NCBI GenBank assembly: GCA_016234655.1
Contig: JACRAU010000032.1
Location: 1 to 64,000, forward strand
Direction of reading: 5' to 3'
Length of the DNA stretch: 64,000 bases
Source of the DNA: Betaproteobacteria bacterium
GTDB taxonomy: Bacteria > Pseudomonadota > Gammaproteobacteria > Burkholderiales > Thiobacillaceae
In this document: one piece after another, positions 20,574-31,427 of the stretch
Numbering within the stretch: position 1 is the stretch's first letter
Layout: each line of letters opens with the position of its first letter
Position numbers and translations under genes: made by a program
The notes under the pieces: generated by a model
Databases searched by the model: none
What the model saw: the letters and a program-made list of their open reading frames with translations, nothing else
What the model was told of the DNA's origin: nothing

Positions 20574-23500
20574 CTATCCGGCCGGCGAGACCTGATCCGG
20601 CTTGTGCAGGCAATAGCGGCCGCAGCCGCCGGCCTTGGCGGCATACATCGCGCTGTCGGCCAGCCGGATCAAGGCCTCTTCGTCCTGGGCGTGCGAGGGG
20701 TAGAGGGCGATGCCGATGCTGGCCGCGGTGCGGACCTCGTGGCCGTCGAGCAGGAAGGGTTCGGTCAGGCGGTTGATGATCTTTTGCGCAACAGCCTCGG
20801 CATCGGCCTCGGTTTCAACCTGGGGCAGGATGACGGTGAACTCGTCGCCGGCCAGGCGGGCCACGGTATCCGTTTCGCGCACGCAGTCGAGCAGGCGTTG
20901 CGCGACGCCCTTGAGCAGCAGATCGCCGACGTGGTGGCCGAGGCTGTCGTTGATCGATTTGAACTTGTCGAGGTCGAGGAAGAGCAGCGCGACCTGGTGC
21001 TCGCCGCGCTTGGCCATGGCGATGGCCTGGCTCAGGCGGTCGTCGAAGGTGGCGCGGTTGGGCAGATCGGTCAGGGCGTCGAAGTGGGCCATGCGGTGGA
21101 TGATGGCCTCGGTGGCCTTCTTCGCGGTGATGTCTTCCATGATGGAGACGAAGTGGCTGATCTTGCCCTGGCGGTCGCGGATGGGCGTGATGGTCTGCTG
21201 CACGGTGAACAGGGTGGCATCCTTGTGCCGCTCGACGGTCTCGGCGCTCCAGGTCTCGCCGGCCAGGATGGTCTGCCAGAGTTTCTGATAGTAGGCCTTG
21301 TCCTGCTGGCCGGAATGGAGCAGGCGCGGCGTTCGGCCCAGGGCCTCGTCGGCCGAGTAGCCGGATAGGCGGGAAAACGCCGCATTCAGCCATTCGATAC
21401 GCCCGGTCGGGTCGGTGATGAATACCCCGTTGCTGGCCGAGGCCAAGGCCGCGCTCAACAGGCGGATGCGGTCATGCTCGTAGGCCATTTCCAGCACCAT
21501 GCTGAGCCGCGTGGCCACGCCGCTGAAACGTTCCTGACTGTGCGGGTTGTCGAAGGTATTGCCATGGGACGAGTAGAGGGTGAGCGCGCCATAGATGTTG
21601 CCGTTGACCAGCAAAGGCAGGCCTAGGATGGCATGGAAGCCATATTTATTCGCGGCCGCGCGCCAAGGATCGAAGCCGGGGCTGTCGAGCTTGAACAGTT
21701 GCTGCCGGCCGCTGCGAATGGTCAGGCCGCTGGGGCCGTGGCCTTGCGGGCTGTCGTCCCAGCGCACGCCGATCTCCACGAGGTGCTGCTGGTATTCGCT
21801 CGCACGGCCTGCCCAGGCCGAGATGGCGATGCGACCATCCGCCTCCTTGCGCCCGATCCAGACGAAGGGCAGATCGAATAGCTTCACCATCTCGTCACAG
21901 GCGAAACGCAGGATGCTATCCGGCTCGCTGCCGCGTAGGACTTGTTGGTCGAGGCTATGGATCAGGCCATCGATGGCCTGTGCTTGGCGGGTCTCGGTGA
22001 TGTCCTTGGCGTAAAGGGCGATCTGCACGACCTGTCCGCGTTCGTCGAATATCGGATAGAGGTGATGCTCGAACTGGATGCCATGGCGGCTGTCCTCGGC
22101 GATCAGCGGCTGGCGGCCGCGCACCACCTGGTCGACCATCTGGCGCCGACTGGCGGCCAGATCGGGCGGAAATAGTTCATACACATTCCGGCCGACGATT
22201 GCCTCCGGCGTACTTTTCAGACGCTTGGCGCCGATCCGGTTGATGGCGAGCACGTTGCCGTCGACGGCCATCAGGACGGCGCTTTCGGTCGTGGCGTTGA
22301 TCAAGGCGTCGGTGGCCTCCCGGTTTTGCCTGAGCGCGGCCTCGGTAGCCTTGCGCTCGGTGATGTCGCGGGCGATACTCAAGGCGGCGCGCTGGCCGCC
22401 GAATTCAATCAGGCGGCTGCTGATCTCGACCGGGATGATCCGGCCGTCCTTGGCGACATGGGCGGATTCGAATACGAGCTGGCCGGTTGTTCTCAGTTGC
22501 CGGGTGCGCTCGGCGACCCGATTGGCGAATTCCGGGGTGTCGATACCGGCCGGCCCCAATTCCAGCAATTCCTCCCGGCTGTAGCCCAGGCGCTGGCAGG
22601 CGATGTCGTTGACCTCGACGAACCGCCCGTTCAGTCCGTGGATGAGGATGGCGTCGCTGGCGGTATTGAACAACTGGTGGAACCGGGCCTCGGCATCGAT
22701 ACGCTGCTGCTCCGCCTGCTCGCGGTCGGTGACATCGCGCAGGTTGAGCACCAGGCCTTCCACCGCGCCATCGCGGGTGAATACCGGGTACAGGCCCCAG
22801 TCCCAATAGGTGACGCCGCGTTCGGGCTGGCCGGGATATTCGAATGGCCTGGCATGGCAGATATAGGGTTCGCCGCTGGCAACCACGTGTCGGAAGATAT
22901 CCTCGTTCTCGCGGTTGGGGTAGAGGTCGAAGTGGTTCTTGTCGGGAAAGTCCGCCGGCACTTTATGGTCGGCTGCGGCATAGGCGGCGTTGACCTTGAG
23001 GAAATTGAAATCGCGGTCGAGGTAGGCCACCAGGGTATGGGTCGCGTCGAAGGTCTTTTCCAGCAACTCCTTACTGCGGTGCAAGGCCGCACTGTTCCTG
23101 TTCAATCGCCGGCCCATGGCCAACAGGCCAAGGCTGCCGGCCGCCATGAGCAGCACCGTGATCATGGCCGGCACCAGGCGCGGGTCGTACCAGCCGGCAT
23201 CGGCACCCAAGACGATCAGCCAACCCGCCAGCGGCGGCAGTAGAAGGGTCGCGGGCAGCAAGAGGCGTAGCATGGCGCCGCCGGGCAGGGCGGCGGTGAG
23301 CAAGGTCATCAGACCGCGTTTGGGTTGGCTGGCGAGCACGCCGCCGGCGAGGGCCAGCAAGGCCAGCGCCGTCGACGGCGACATGCCGAGGTCGGGTGTG
23401 GAGCGGTATAGGTGGTGAGCTTCGAACAAATAGCCGGTAACGACGCTAAGCGCTTCCACGATCACCAAGATGGCGAACCATTGCGCGCCCAGGATTTGCC

Positions 23501-23939
23501 ATTTCCGCTTCCCGTTGGCCAGGAGCAAGGCGCCGGCCAACAGACAGAAACCGAAGGCGGTATGCGGCGAGGGGTGAATGGCATGGCCGCTCAGATGAGA
23601 GAAGAAGGGAAATGCCAGAAGCGCATGGAGGTCGGGATAGGCTACCTCGGGGGCGATTGCGTGCTCGGCCAGGGTGATCGCCCCGATCCAGAGCACGAGT
23701 CCTGCCGCCAATTTGCCCACGATGCGAAGCCATGTCGATCGATGCAGGAGCAGCAGGGCGGCCGTGGCGAACAGCAGGGTATAGGCGCTGACGACCGAGA
23801 GGCCGGGCAGCTCGGGCAGGGGCTGGGTGAGTCGGGGGAGATTCAGCGCCCAGCCCAGTAGCCCCAGTGCCGCGATGGTGCCGGCTATGAGGGCGAGGGT
23901 CGCGGGCAGCTTGTCGGCGATAAGGGGCTTGCTGGTCAT
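20574..23939 (-). CDS. Large membrane sensor diguanylate cyclase (PAS-PAS-PAS-GAF-PAS-GGDEF)
   Basis: A 1121-residue protein. About 290 N-terminal residues form eight or so membrane helices of a MASE-like sensor. At least three PAS domains, one GAF-like domain (about 660-820), a further PAS/PAC domain and a GGDEF domain follow. The signature is AGDEF (1030-1034), a variant found in active cyclases, with I-site RETD at 1021-1024. There is no EAL domain. It probably makes c-di-GMP in response to several inputs. It lies upstream of the phosphorelay cluster on the same strand, separated by 401 bp. Confidence 0.88.
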   Translation of the reverse strand: MTSKPLIADKLPATLALIAGTIAALGLLGWALNLPRLTQPLPELPGLSVVSAYTLLFATAALLLLHRSTWLRIVGKLAAGLVLWIGAITLAEHAIAPEVAYPDLHALLAFPFFSHLSGHAIHPSPHTAFGFCLLAGALLLANGKRKWQILGAQWFAILVIVEALSVVTGYLFEAHHLYRSTPDLGMSPSTALALLALAGGVLASQPKRGLMTLLTAALPGGAMLRLLLPATLLLPPLAGWLIVLGADAGWYDPRLVPAMITVLLMAAGSLGLLAMGRRLNRNSAALHRSKELLEKTFDATHTLVAYLDRDFNFLKVNAAYAAADHKVPADFPDKNHFDLYPNRENEDIFRHVVASGEPYICHARPFEYPGQPERGVTYWDWGLYPVFTRDGAVEGLVLNLRDVTDREQAEQQRIDAEARFHQLFNTASDAILIHGLNGRFVEVNDIACQRLGYSREELLELGPAGIDTPEFANRVAERTRQLRTTGQLVFESAHVAKDGRIIPVEISSRLIEFGGQRAALSIARDITERKATEAALRQNREATDALINATTESAVLMAVDGNVLAINRIGAKRLKSTPEAIVGRNVYELFPPDLAASRRQMVDQVVRGRQPLIAEDSRHGIQFEHHLYPIFDERGQVVQIALYAKDITETRQAQAIDGLIHSLDQQVLRGSEPDSILRFACDEMVKLFDLPFVWIGRKEADGRIAISAWAGRASEYQQHLVEIGVRWDDSPQGHGPSGLTIRSGRQQLFKLDSPGFDPWRAAANKYGFHAILGLPLLVNGNIYGALTLYSSHGNTFDNPHSQERFSGVATRLSMVLEMAYEHDRIRLLSAALASASNGVFITDPTGRIEWLNAAFSRLSGYSADEALGRTPRLLHSGQQDKAYYQKLWQTILAGETWSAETVERHKDATLFTVQQTITPIRDRQGKISHFVSIMEDITAKKATEAIIHRMAHFDALTDLPNRATFDDRLSQAIAMAKRGEHQVALLFLDLDKFKSINDSLGHHVGDLLLKGVAQRLLDCVRETDTVARLAGDEFTVILPQVETEADAEAVAQKIINRLTEPFLLDGHEVRTAASIGIALYPSHAQDEEALIRLADSAMYAAKAGGCGRYCLHKPDQVSPAG

Positions 23940-24086
23940 GCGTGAGCGGGGATGGCGAGCGTCGGCAACGAATTCAGATTAGCACCGGTGTGCCGCTCGT
24001 GCCTTGGTACGAGCGGTCTAGGTGCGGTGGAGATCGCGCGGCGTGGCTGAATGGAGGCGGGCGCCTCGCATTCAAGGTCTTCTTCG

Positions 24087-25649
<1,563 letters not shown>

Positions 25650-25651
25650 TT

Positions 25652-26756
25652 CTATACCCCTTGCTTGAGGCTTGCCTCAATAAAATCGTCCAGGTCGCCG
25701 TCGAGCACGGCCTGGGTGTTGCCCACTTCGTAATTGGTGCGCAGGTCCTTGATGCGCGACTGGTCGAGCACGTAGGAGCGGATCTGGTGGCCCCAGCCGA
25801 TGTCGGACTTGGCGTCTTCCAGCTTCTGCTGTTCCGCCTGGCGCTTGCGCAGTTCCAGTTCGAACAGGCGGGCGCGCAGCATCTTCCAGGCCTCGTCCCG
25901 GTTGCGGTGCTGCGAGCGGTCGTTCTGGCACTGGACCACGATGTTGGTCGGGATGTGGGTCAGGCGCACGGCCGAGTCGGTCTTGTTGATGTGCTGGCCG
26001 CCGGCGCCGGAGGCGCGGTAGGTGTCGGTGCGGACATCAGCCGGGTTGATGTCGATCTCGATCGAGTCGTCGACCTCGGGATAGATGAACACCGAGCAGA
26101 AGCTGGTGTGGCGCCGGGCGTTGGAGTCGAACGGCGATTTGCGCACCAGGCGGTGCACCCCGGTCTCGGTGCGGAGGAAGCCGTAGGCGTAGTCGCCGTC
26201 GACCCGGATGGTCGCGCTTTTGATGCCGGCCACGTCGCCTTCGGACTCTTCCAGCAGTTCGGCCTTGAAGCCCTTCTTCTCGCAATAGCGCAGGTACATG
26301 CGCTCGACCATGCTGGCCCAGTCCTGGGCCTCGGTGCCGCCGGCACCGGCCTGGATTTCGATGAAGCAGGGGCTGGGGTCCATCGGGTTAGCGAACATGC
26401 GGCGGAATTCCAGCTCCGCCAGACGTTTCTCGATGCCGGCCACGTCCTCGGCCACGGAATTCAGCGTGTCTTCGTCGTCTTCCATCCGGGCTAGCTCGAA
26501 CAGCTCGCCGGTGTCCTTGAGGCTCCGGTCGACCTCTTCCAGGGTGATGACCACCGCTTCCAGCGACTTGCGCTCGCGCCCCAGTTCCTGAGCCTTTTGC
26601 GCATCGTTCCAGAGGGCGGGATCCTCGGTGAGTTTGATGACTTCGTCTAGCCGGTCGCGTTTGCCCGGGTAGTCAAAGATACCCCCGTAGCTCATTGGCC
26701 CGACGGGCGAGGTCGGCCAATTGGTTTTCGATCTGATTGAGCTGTTCGGCTTCCAT
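25652..26756 (-). CDS. prfB: Peptide chain release factor 2 (programmed +1 frameshift)
   Basis: RF2 recognises UGA and UAA stop codons and releases the finished peptide. Translation starts at ATG 26756, runs 27 codons ([12 protein letters not shown]...LRGYL) and meets an in-frame TGA at 26673-26675. A +1 shift at CTT-TGAC then continues with DYPGKRDRL to the stop, giving about 367 residues. The [11 protein letters not shown] segment holds the GGQ-domain lead-in, and the catalytic GGQ occurs in [12 protein letters not shown]. Reading from the internal ATG at 26695 would miss the true N-terminus. Confidence 0.95.
26672..26686 (-). promoter_or_regulatory. prfB programmed frameshift site
   Basis: On the minus strand a Shine-Dalgarno-like GGGGG (26682-26686) precedes TAT and then CTT-TGA-C (26672-26678). 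This is the classical RF2 autoregulatory slip site. Low RF2 lets the ribosome slip from CTT to TTT and read on in +1, while ample RF2 terminates at TGA. Confidence 0.93.
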
Positions 26757-26832
26757 TTGAATTCCTGATTTCCTACGGGGGCGGAAAAAACGCAGAATTA
26801 TAGCCGTCTTAGGCCACTCCCCCTAGTTATCC

Positions 26833-27252
26833 ATGTCCAGCCGCTACCGCTACCGCTACTTCGATCACGAGGCCGACATCGGCATCGAGGCCCTGGGCAA
26901 GACCGTGGACGAGGCCTTCGCCAACGCCGCCCTCGGCATGTTCGCCATCATGGCCGAGCCGGCCACGGTGATCCCTGAGCAGGAGGTGGCCGTCGAGTTC
27001 GAGGAGGCCGATATCGAGCTGGCCCTGGTGACCTGGCTGAACCGTCTCCTGGGCCAGGCTAGGCTGCGGGGGCTGATCTTCTGCGCCTTCGAGCTGGAGC
27101 ACGAGGGCGATCATTGGCAGGGCCGGGCCTGGGGCATGCCCTGGCGGCCCGGAAGCGAACGCGGCACCGAGGTGAAAGGCGCCACGCTGACTATGCTGAA
27201 GGTGGAGCAGGGGCCGAAGGGCTGGCAGGCTCGCTGCATCGTCGACGTCTAG
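26833..27252 (+). CDS. Archease
   Basis: A 139-residue archease. It begins YRYFDHEADIGIEALG, with the conserved acidic/His metal-binding N-terminus, and ends with an Asp-Val C-terminus after the ATLTMLKVEQ strand. Archease helps RtcB reach its guanylylated state and allows multiple turnover. rtcB follows on the same strand, which supports the call. It is divergent from prfB; the 76-bp gap must hold both promoters. Confidence 0.92.
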   Translation: MSSRYRYRYFDHEADIGIEALGKTVDEAFANAALGMFAIMAEPATVIPEQEVAVEFEEADIELALVTWLNRLLGQARLRGLIFCAFELEHEGDHWQGRAWGMPWRPGSERGTEVKGATLTMLKVEQGPKGWQARCIVDV

Positions 27253-27289
27253 GGTGCGTTATACGCACCAGGTGCGCCGAGCGCACCCT
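27251..27289. repeat. Hairpin repeat between archease gene and rtcB
   Basis: AGGGTGCG (27251-27258) and CGCACCCT (27282-27289) form an outer inverted repeat. GGTGCGT/ACGCACC (27253-27269) gives a competing inner hairpin. The element overlaps the archease stop codon and sits in the 49-bp gap before rtcB. It resembles short dispersed GGTGCG repeats and could modulate readthrough. Confidence 0.5.
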
Positions 27290-27301
27290 ACGGGATAGAT
27301 C

Positions 27302-28735
27302 ATGGACCTGAGCCGACTCAAGCAGCTCGACGACTACTGCTATACCGTGCCCAGGGCGCCGGGCGAGGCCCGCTCCGAGGTGCTGCTCTACGGCAGCGCG
27401 CCGCTCTTGCAGACCATGGACGACATGGTGCTGACCCAAATCACCAATGTGGCGAAGTTGCCCGGTCTGGTCGGCCCGGCCATGACCATGCCCGACGCCC
27501 ATTGGGGCTACGGCTTTCCGATCGGCGGCGTCGCCGCCTTCGACCCCGACCTGGGCGGCATCATTTCGGCCGGCGGCGTCGGCTTCGACATTTCCTGCGG
27601 CATTCGCTGCCTGCGGAGCAATTTGAGCCTCGGCGATGCGGCGCCGCATTTCCCCAAACTGGCCGATGCCCTGTTTCAGGCCATCCCGGCCGGGGTGGGC
27701 GAGGAGGGTACGCTCAAGCTGACCACCCACGAACTGGACCAGATCATGTCGGGTGGGGCCGAATGGGCGGTGCATCAGGGCTATGGCAGCGAGGCCGACC
27801 TCGGCCTGATCGAGGAGCACGGCAAGATGCGCGGCGCCATGTCGGCCAAGGTCTCGGAACTGGCCAAGCGGCGCCAACGCGGCGAGATGGGCACCTTGGG
27901 CTCGGGCAACCACTATCTGGAGGTGCAGGTGGTGGAAAAGATATTCGACGCCCAGGCGGCCCAGGCCTTCGGCCTGCACGAGGGCCAGATCGTGGTCTCC
28001 ATCCACTGCGGCTCGCGCGGCCTGGGTCATCAGATCGGCACCGACTATCTGGTTTCGCTGGCCAAGGCGGCGGGCCGGCTCGGCATCCAGTTGCCGGACC
28101 GGGAGCTGGCCTGCGCGCCGATCAATTCGCCCGAGGGCCAGGAATACCTGGGCGCGATGAACGCCGCGATCAACGTGGCCCTGGCCAATCGGCAGATTCT
28201 CGCCCACCTCACCCGCGCGGTGTTCGCCGAGGTCATGCCGGGCAGCCATCTGGCCACGCTCTACGACGTCTCGCACAACACCTGCAAGCTGGAGCAGCAC
28301 CCAGTCGAGGGCAGGGAACGCCTGCTCTACGTCCACCGCAAGGGCGCCACCCGCGCCTTCGGGCCGAATCACCCGGCCTTGCCGCCGGACTACAAGGCAG
28401 TGGGTCAGCCGGTGATCATCGGCGGCAGCATGGGCACCGGCTCCTATGTCCTGGCCGGCACCGCCGAGGGTGAGCGCAAGGCCTATTCTTCGGCCAGCCA
28501 CGGCGCCGGCCGGGCCATGAGCCGCAATGCCGCGCTCAAGCGCTGGCACGGCCGGGAATTGATCGAGCAACTCAAGGGCCAGGGCATCCTCATTCGCACC
28601 AAGTCCCTGCGCGGCGCGGCGGAAGAGGCGCCCGGCGCCTACAAGGACGTCGATCTGGTGGCCGAGGCGACCGAGCGGGCCGGCCTGGCCCGGCGCGTGG
28701 CCTTTCTGCGGCCCAAGGTCTGCATCAAGGGTTGA
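27302..28735 (+). CDS. rtcB: RNA-splicing ligase RtcB
   Basis: A 477-residue ligase that joins 2',3'-cyclic-phosphate or 3'-phosphate ends to 5'-OH ends using GTP and Mn2+. Metal and active-site motifs are present: Asp96 and Cys99 in GFDISCGIRC, GSGNHYLEVQ, HCGSRGLGHQ, and SHGAGRAMSR, which carries the guanylylated His. Length and motifs are complete. Archease immediately upstream makes a two-gene RNA ligation/repair unit. No rtcA or RtcR regulator is visible. Confidence 0.95.
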   Translation: MDLSRLKQLDDYCYTVPRAPGEARSEVLLYGSAPLLQTMDDMVLTQITNVAKLPGLVGPAMTMPDAHWGYGFPIGGVAAFDPDLGGIISAGGVGFDISCGIRCLRSNLSLGDAAPHFPKLADALFQAIPAGVGEEGTLKLTTHELDQIMSGGAEWAVHQGYGSEADLGLIEEHGKMRGAMSAKVSELAKRRQRGEMGTLGSGNHYLEVQVVEKIFDAQAAQAFGLHEGQIVVSIHCGSRGLGHQIGTDYLVSLAKAAGRLGIQLPDRELACAPINSPEGQEYLGAMNAAINVALANRQILAHLTRAVFAEVMPGSHLATLYDVSHNTCKLEQHPVEGRERLLYVHRKGATRAFGPNHPALPPDYKAVGQPVIIGGSMGTGSYVLAGTAEGERKAYSSASHGAGRAMSRNAALKRWHGRELIEQLKGQGILIRTKSLRGAAEEAPGAYKDVDLVAEATERAGLARRVAFLRPKVCIKG

Positions 28736-28921
28736 TCGTTTTTTCTACTCAGTGTTTCTACTGAGGGCGGCTTAGTATTCAAAGCAAGCCTAGATTGGTT
28801 CGCTATGCATATATTGTTTGTATGGACGTAGCGGTCCTGAGATGGCGTGTGAATTTGCCAGGCTTGGAGCAAGTCGACATGTCGTTCGCCAATGGCAACC
28901 TTTTGATGATGGAGAGAAACG

Positions 28922-29392
28922 ATGCAAACCAAAATCTTGAATTTGAAAACACTGATGCTGGGCGGCCTATTGGTTGCTGCGGCAATTGCCATGCCGGCTG
29001 GCAAGGCTGCCGCCGCCGAGACGCCCGACTCCCTGGCGGGGGCCATCCTGGTCACTGCGGACAAGGCGAAGGAATTGCAGGCCAAGGGCGCGGTCATCGT
29101 CGATACCCGCGTGGCCAACGAATATGCCGAGGCCCACATCAAGGGTGCCGTCAGCGTGCCGTACAAGGAAAAGAGCGCCAAGGCCCCCGATTTCGACGCC
29201 AGCCAGGACAGCTTCGATCTGGGTAAGCTGCCGGCCGACAAGAATGCCGCGATCGTGATGTATTGCAACGCCGGCGAATGCTGGAAGAGCTACAAGGCCT
29301 CGGTGGTGGCGATCAAGGCGGGCTATAAGAAGATACATTGGTTCCGTGGCGGTTTCCCCGAGTGGAAGGGCAAGGGTTTCCCCACCGAATAA
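28922..29392 (+). CDS. Secreted rhodanese-like sulfurtransferase
   Basis: A 156-residue protein with a Sec signal peptide (hydrophobic core about 10-25, AxA near 30-32) and a single rhodanese domain. The active loop is CNAGECW with predicted catalytic Cys115 and a second Cys120. It has a DTR motif near 61 and a FRGGFPEWKGKG C-terminus. It would act in the periplasm on sulfane sulfur or thiols. RBS GGAGAG precedes the ATG. The 186-bp gap before it (28736-28921) shows a CTCAGT/ACTGAG hairpin (28748-28765) and no gene. Confidence 0.88.
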   Translation: MQTKILNLKTLMLGGLLVAAAIAMPAGKAAAAETPDSLAGAILVTADKAKELQAKGAVIVDTRVANEYAEAHIKGAVSVPYKEKSAKAPDFDASQDSFDLGKLPADKNAAIVMYCNAGECWKSYKASVVAIKAGYKKIHWFRGGFPEWKGKGFPTE

Positions 29393-29410
29393 TCGCCTGG
29401 ACGGCGTGTT

Positions 29411-29448
29411 GCCGTGCCGGTGCCCGCGATATGCGACGCCGGCATGGC
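29411..29448 (+). terminator. Possible terminator after rhodanese gene
   Basis: GCCGTGCCGG (29411-29420) pairs with CCGGCATGGC (29439-29448) with one G-U wobble, and TATTTAT follows. It is a strong stem but only a weak T-tract, so it may be a terminator or processing hairpin between the rhodanese gene and the chemoreceptor gene. Confidence 0.4.
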
Positions 29449-29499
29449 TATTTATCGAACTAAATGACATTAAGCAAAACTCGCGAGGAGAAGCCGAAG

Positions 29500-31137
29500 A
29501 TGAAGATGCTCCACACCATGTCGATTCGAGCCAAGTTGCTGAGCAATGCGGCGGTGGCGGTGGTGATTATTCTCGGGCTCGGCTTGCTGAGTTTCGTCTC
29601 CAGCCAGCGCAGCATTTCCGCCCTGGCTTCCGTTTATGAAAACCAGGTCGTTCCGGCTACCTTTCTTCAGACCATGGATTCCCGCCTCAAGGAGGTGCGT
29701 TTCCGTATGGCGGGCGTGATGCTCGACCAAATGCCGACGGTCGGCTCGATGAACCATGCGAAGGAGGTCAAATCCGAACTGCCCAAGCTATGGGCCGAAT
29801 TTCGCGCGCAGACCAAGGACAACCAATTCAGCCAGGAAGGCCAGGATCTGGTCGACAAGATCGACAAGAAAATGTCCAGCCTGGATCCCTTCTTCGATAA
29901 CCTGATCGCCGCGTATTCCGCCGGCGACAAGGCCAAACTCGGCGGCATGCTGGAGGACGATTGGCCGGTCGTGCAAGGCGGCGTGGTCAAGCCCCTGTCG
30001 CAGTTGCTGCCCATGCAAGAGGCATCGGCGAAGGAGACCTATCTGGGCAGCGTGTCCGGCGCTCGGCGCATGTTGGCGATCCAAGGCGCCATGATGTTGA
30101 TCGGCTTGGCGATCCTGGTTGGTATTACCTGGCAGTTGACGCGCATGATCAATCGCAATATCGCGCAACTCAACGGGGTGCTCGACAAGGTGGCCGATGG
30201 CGACTTGACGGTACGCGTTGCCTTTGCCCAGCAGGACGAGCTGGGCCAGATGGCGGATTCTCTGAACCGCACGGTAGGCCGCTTGCGCCAGATCGTCGGC
30301 GGCGTGAAGCAGGCGGCGGATTCCGTGGCCGATGCCTCCAGCCGGCTCTCCGCCGAGGCGGACACGGTGATGGACCGAGCCAAGAAGCAGACCGACGGCG
30401 TCATGGAGATCAGCGCGGCCATGGAACAAAGCACCGTTTCGGTGACCGAGGTCGCCCAAAATGCCGATGGCGTGGAGAAGGCGGCCTTGGATACCCAGGC
30501 GATGGCCCATGAGGGTAACAACAACATGGTCAAGAGCATCGAGGCCTCGCGGCGGATCGAGGCCGCCGTGCAGTCGTCGAGCAGCACTATCGCCGGTTTA
30601 TCCGAATCGATAGACCGGGTTGGCGAGATCACGCAAGTCATCAAGGACATCGCCGACCAGACCAACCTCCTGGCCTTGAACGCGGCGATCGAGGCGGCGC
30701 GGGCCGGCGAGCAAGGGCGTGGTTTCGCGGTCGTGGCGGACGAAGTGCGCAAGTTGGCCGAACGCACGGCGGCGAGCACGGCCGATATCGCCCATACCGT
30801 GGAGACGATCAAGGGCGCATCGGGCGCCGCCGTGAGCGCGATCGACCACATCGAGCAAGAAGTCGAGGCCGGCGCTAATTTCAACCGGATGACGGGCGAA
30901 AGCCTGAATCAGATCGTCGCGGCGGCGGAACGGGTGTCCGATTCGTCGCACCAGATCGCCACCGCGGTCAAGGAGCAGTCCCTCGCCAGCGAGGAGATCG
31001 CGCGCAACATGGAGCGCATCAGCAGCCTCACCGAGGAGAACAGCTTCTCGATCCAGGAAGTGGATACCGCCGCGCGGCAACTCTCCGGCACGGCAAATGA
31101 ATTGCAACACCTGGTCGGCCAGTTCCGCGTGGGTTGA
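29500..31137 (+). CDS. Methyl-accepting chemotaxis protein
   Basis: A 545-residue chemoreceptor. Helix 1 near residues 8-30 and helix 2 near 185-205 enclose a periplasmic four-helix-bundle ligand domain. A HAMP domain and a long signalling coiled coil follow, with the conserved hairpin tip [20 protein letters not shown]. It signals to CheA/CheW. ATG at 29500 is preferred because GAGGAG lies 9 nt upstream; an in-frame ATG at 29464 lacks an RBS. No che genes are near, so it is an orphan receptor. Confidence 0.92.
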   Translation: MKMLHTMSIRAKLLSNAAVAVVIILGLGLLSFVSSQRSISALASVYENQVVPATFLQTMDSRLKEVRFRMAGVMLDQMPTVGSMNHAKEVKSELPKLWAEFRAQTKDNQFSQEGQDLVDKIDKKMSSLDPFFDNLIAAYSAGDKAKLGGMLEDDWPVVQGGVVKPLSQLLPMQEASAKETYLGSVSGARRMLAIQGAMMLIGLAILVGITWQLTRMINRNIAQLNGVLDKVADGDLTVRVAFAQQDELGQMADSLNRTVGRLRQIVGGVKQAADSVADASSRLSAEADTVMDRAKKQTDGVMEISAAMEQSTVSVTEVAQNADGVEKAALDTQAMAHEGNNNMVKSIEASRRIEAAVQSSSSTIAGLSESIDRVGEITQVIKDIADQTNLLALNAAIEAARAGEQGRGFAVVADEVRKLAERTAASTADIAHTVETIKGASGAAVSAIDHIEQEVEAGANFNRMTGESLNQIVAAAERVSDSSHQIATAVKEQSLASEEIARNMERISSLTEENSFSIQEVDTAARQLSGTANELQHLVGQFRVG

Positions 31138-31152
31138 CGGCTGCCGCCACGC

Positions 31153-31181
31153 TTGACAAAGGCTGGCGGCAAGTTCATAAA
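31153..31181 (+). promoter_or_regulatory. Promoter of the riboswitch transcript
   Basis: TTGACA (31153-31158) and CATAAA (31176-31181) are 17 bp apart, a good sigma-70 match. Initiation near 31188 would place a GTGGGGA/TCCCCAC hairpin (31189-31205) at the 5' end, directly before the c-di-GMP aptamer. Confidence 0.55.
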
Positions 31182-31210
31182 TCAAAGCGTGGGGAGATTC
31201 CCCACAAACC

Positions 31211-31293
31211 TAACCAGGGCAAACCCGTCGAAAGGCGGGGACGCAAAGTTTCCGGTCTAAGGGGGCAACCCTACGACAGCGGGGCCGCTAGGT
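31211..31293 (+). promoter_or_regulatory. Cyclic di-GMP-I riboswitch (GEMM-I aptamer)
   Basis: The core matches the class I consensus: CAGGGCAAAC (31215-31224), a P2 stem capped by a GAAA tetraloop (CCCGTC-GAAA-GGCGGG), the invariant GGACGCAAAG linker, CCGGTCTA opening P3, and AGCGGGGCC closing the pocket. ACCTA at the 5' side can pair with TAGGT at the 3' side as P1. It lies in the 5' leader of the DUF1631 gene, about 135 nt before its start codon. c-di-GMP binding would change folding of the downstream leader. Confidence 0.9.
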
Positions 31294-31427
31294 GCGTAGC
31301 GTGACGCTACGTCTCTTCCGCTCGCCAGGCGTTCCGCCTAGACCGATTCCGCGTTTGCCCTGACCGTGATGACCGAGGTCATCGTGGCCAAGGCCGGCAT
31401 GTGCCGGTCCAAGGCCTGGAGAGAGGC
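31294..31427 (+). promoter_or_regulatory. Riboswitch expression platform with anti-aptamer
   Basis: The leader holds several hairpins: CGTAGCG/CGCTACG (31295-31311), AGGCG/CGCCT (31327-31339), GATGAC/GTCATC (31368-31383) and CCGGCA/TGCCGG within AGGCC/GGCCT (31391-31417). GTTTGCCCTG (31353-31362) is perfectly complementary to CAGGGCAAAC in the aptamer core (31215-31224) and would destroy it if paired. No long T-tract is present, so control could be by translation, Rho or a weak terminator. Confidence 0.6.
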
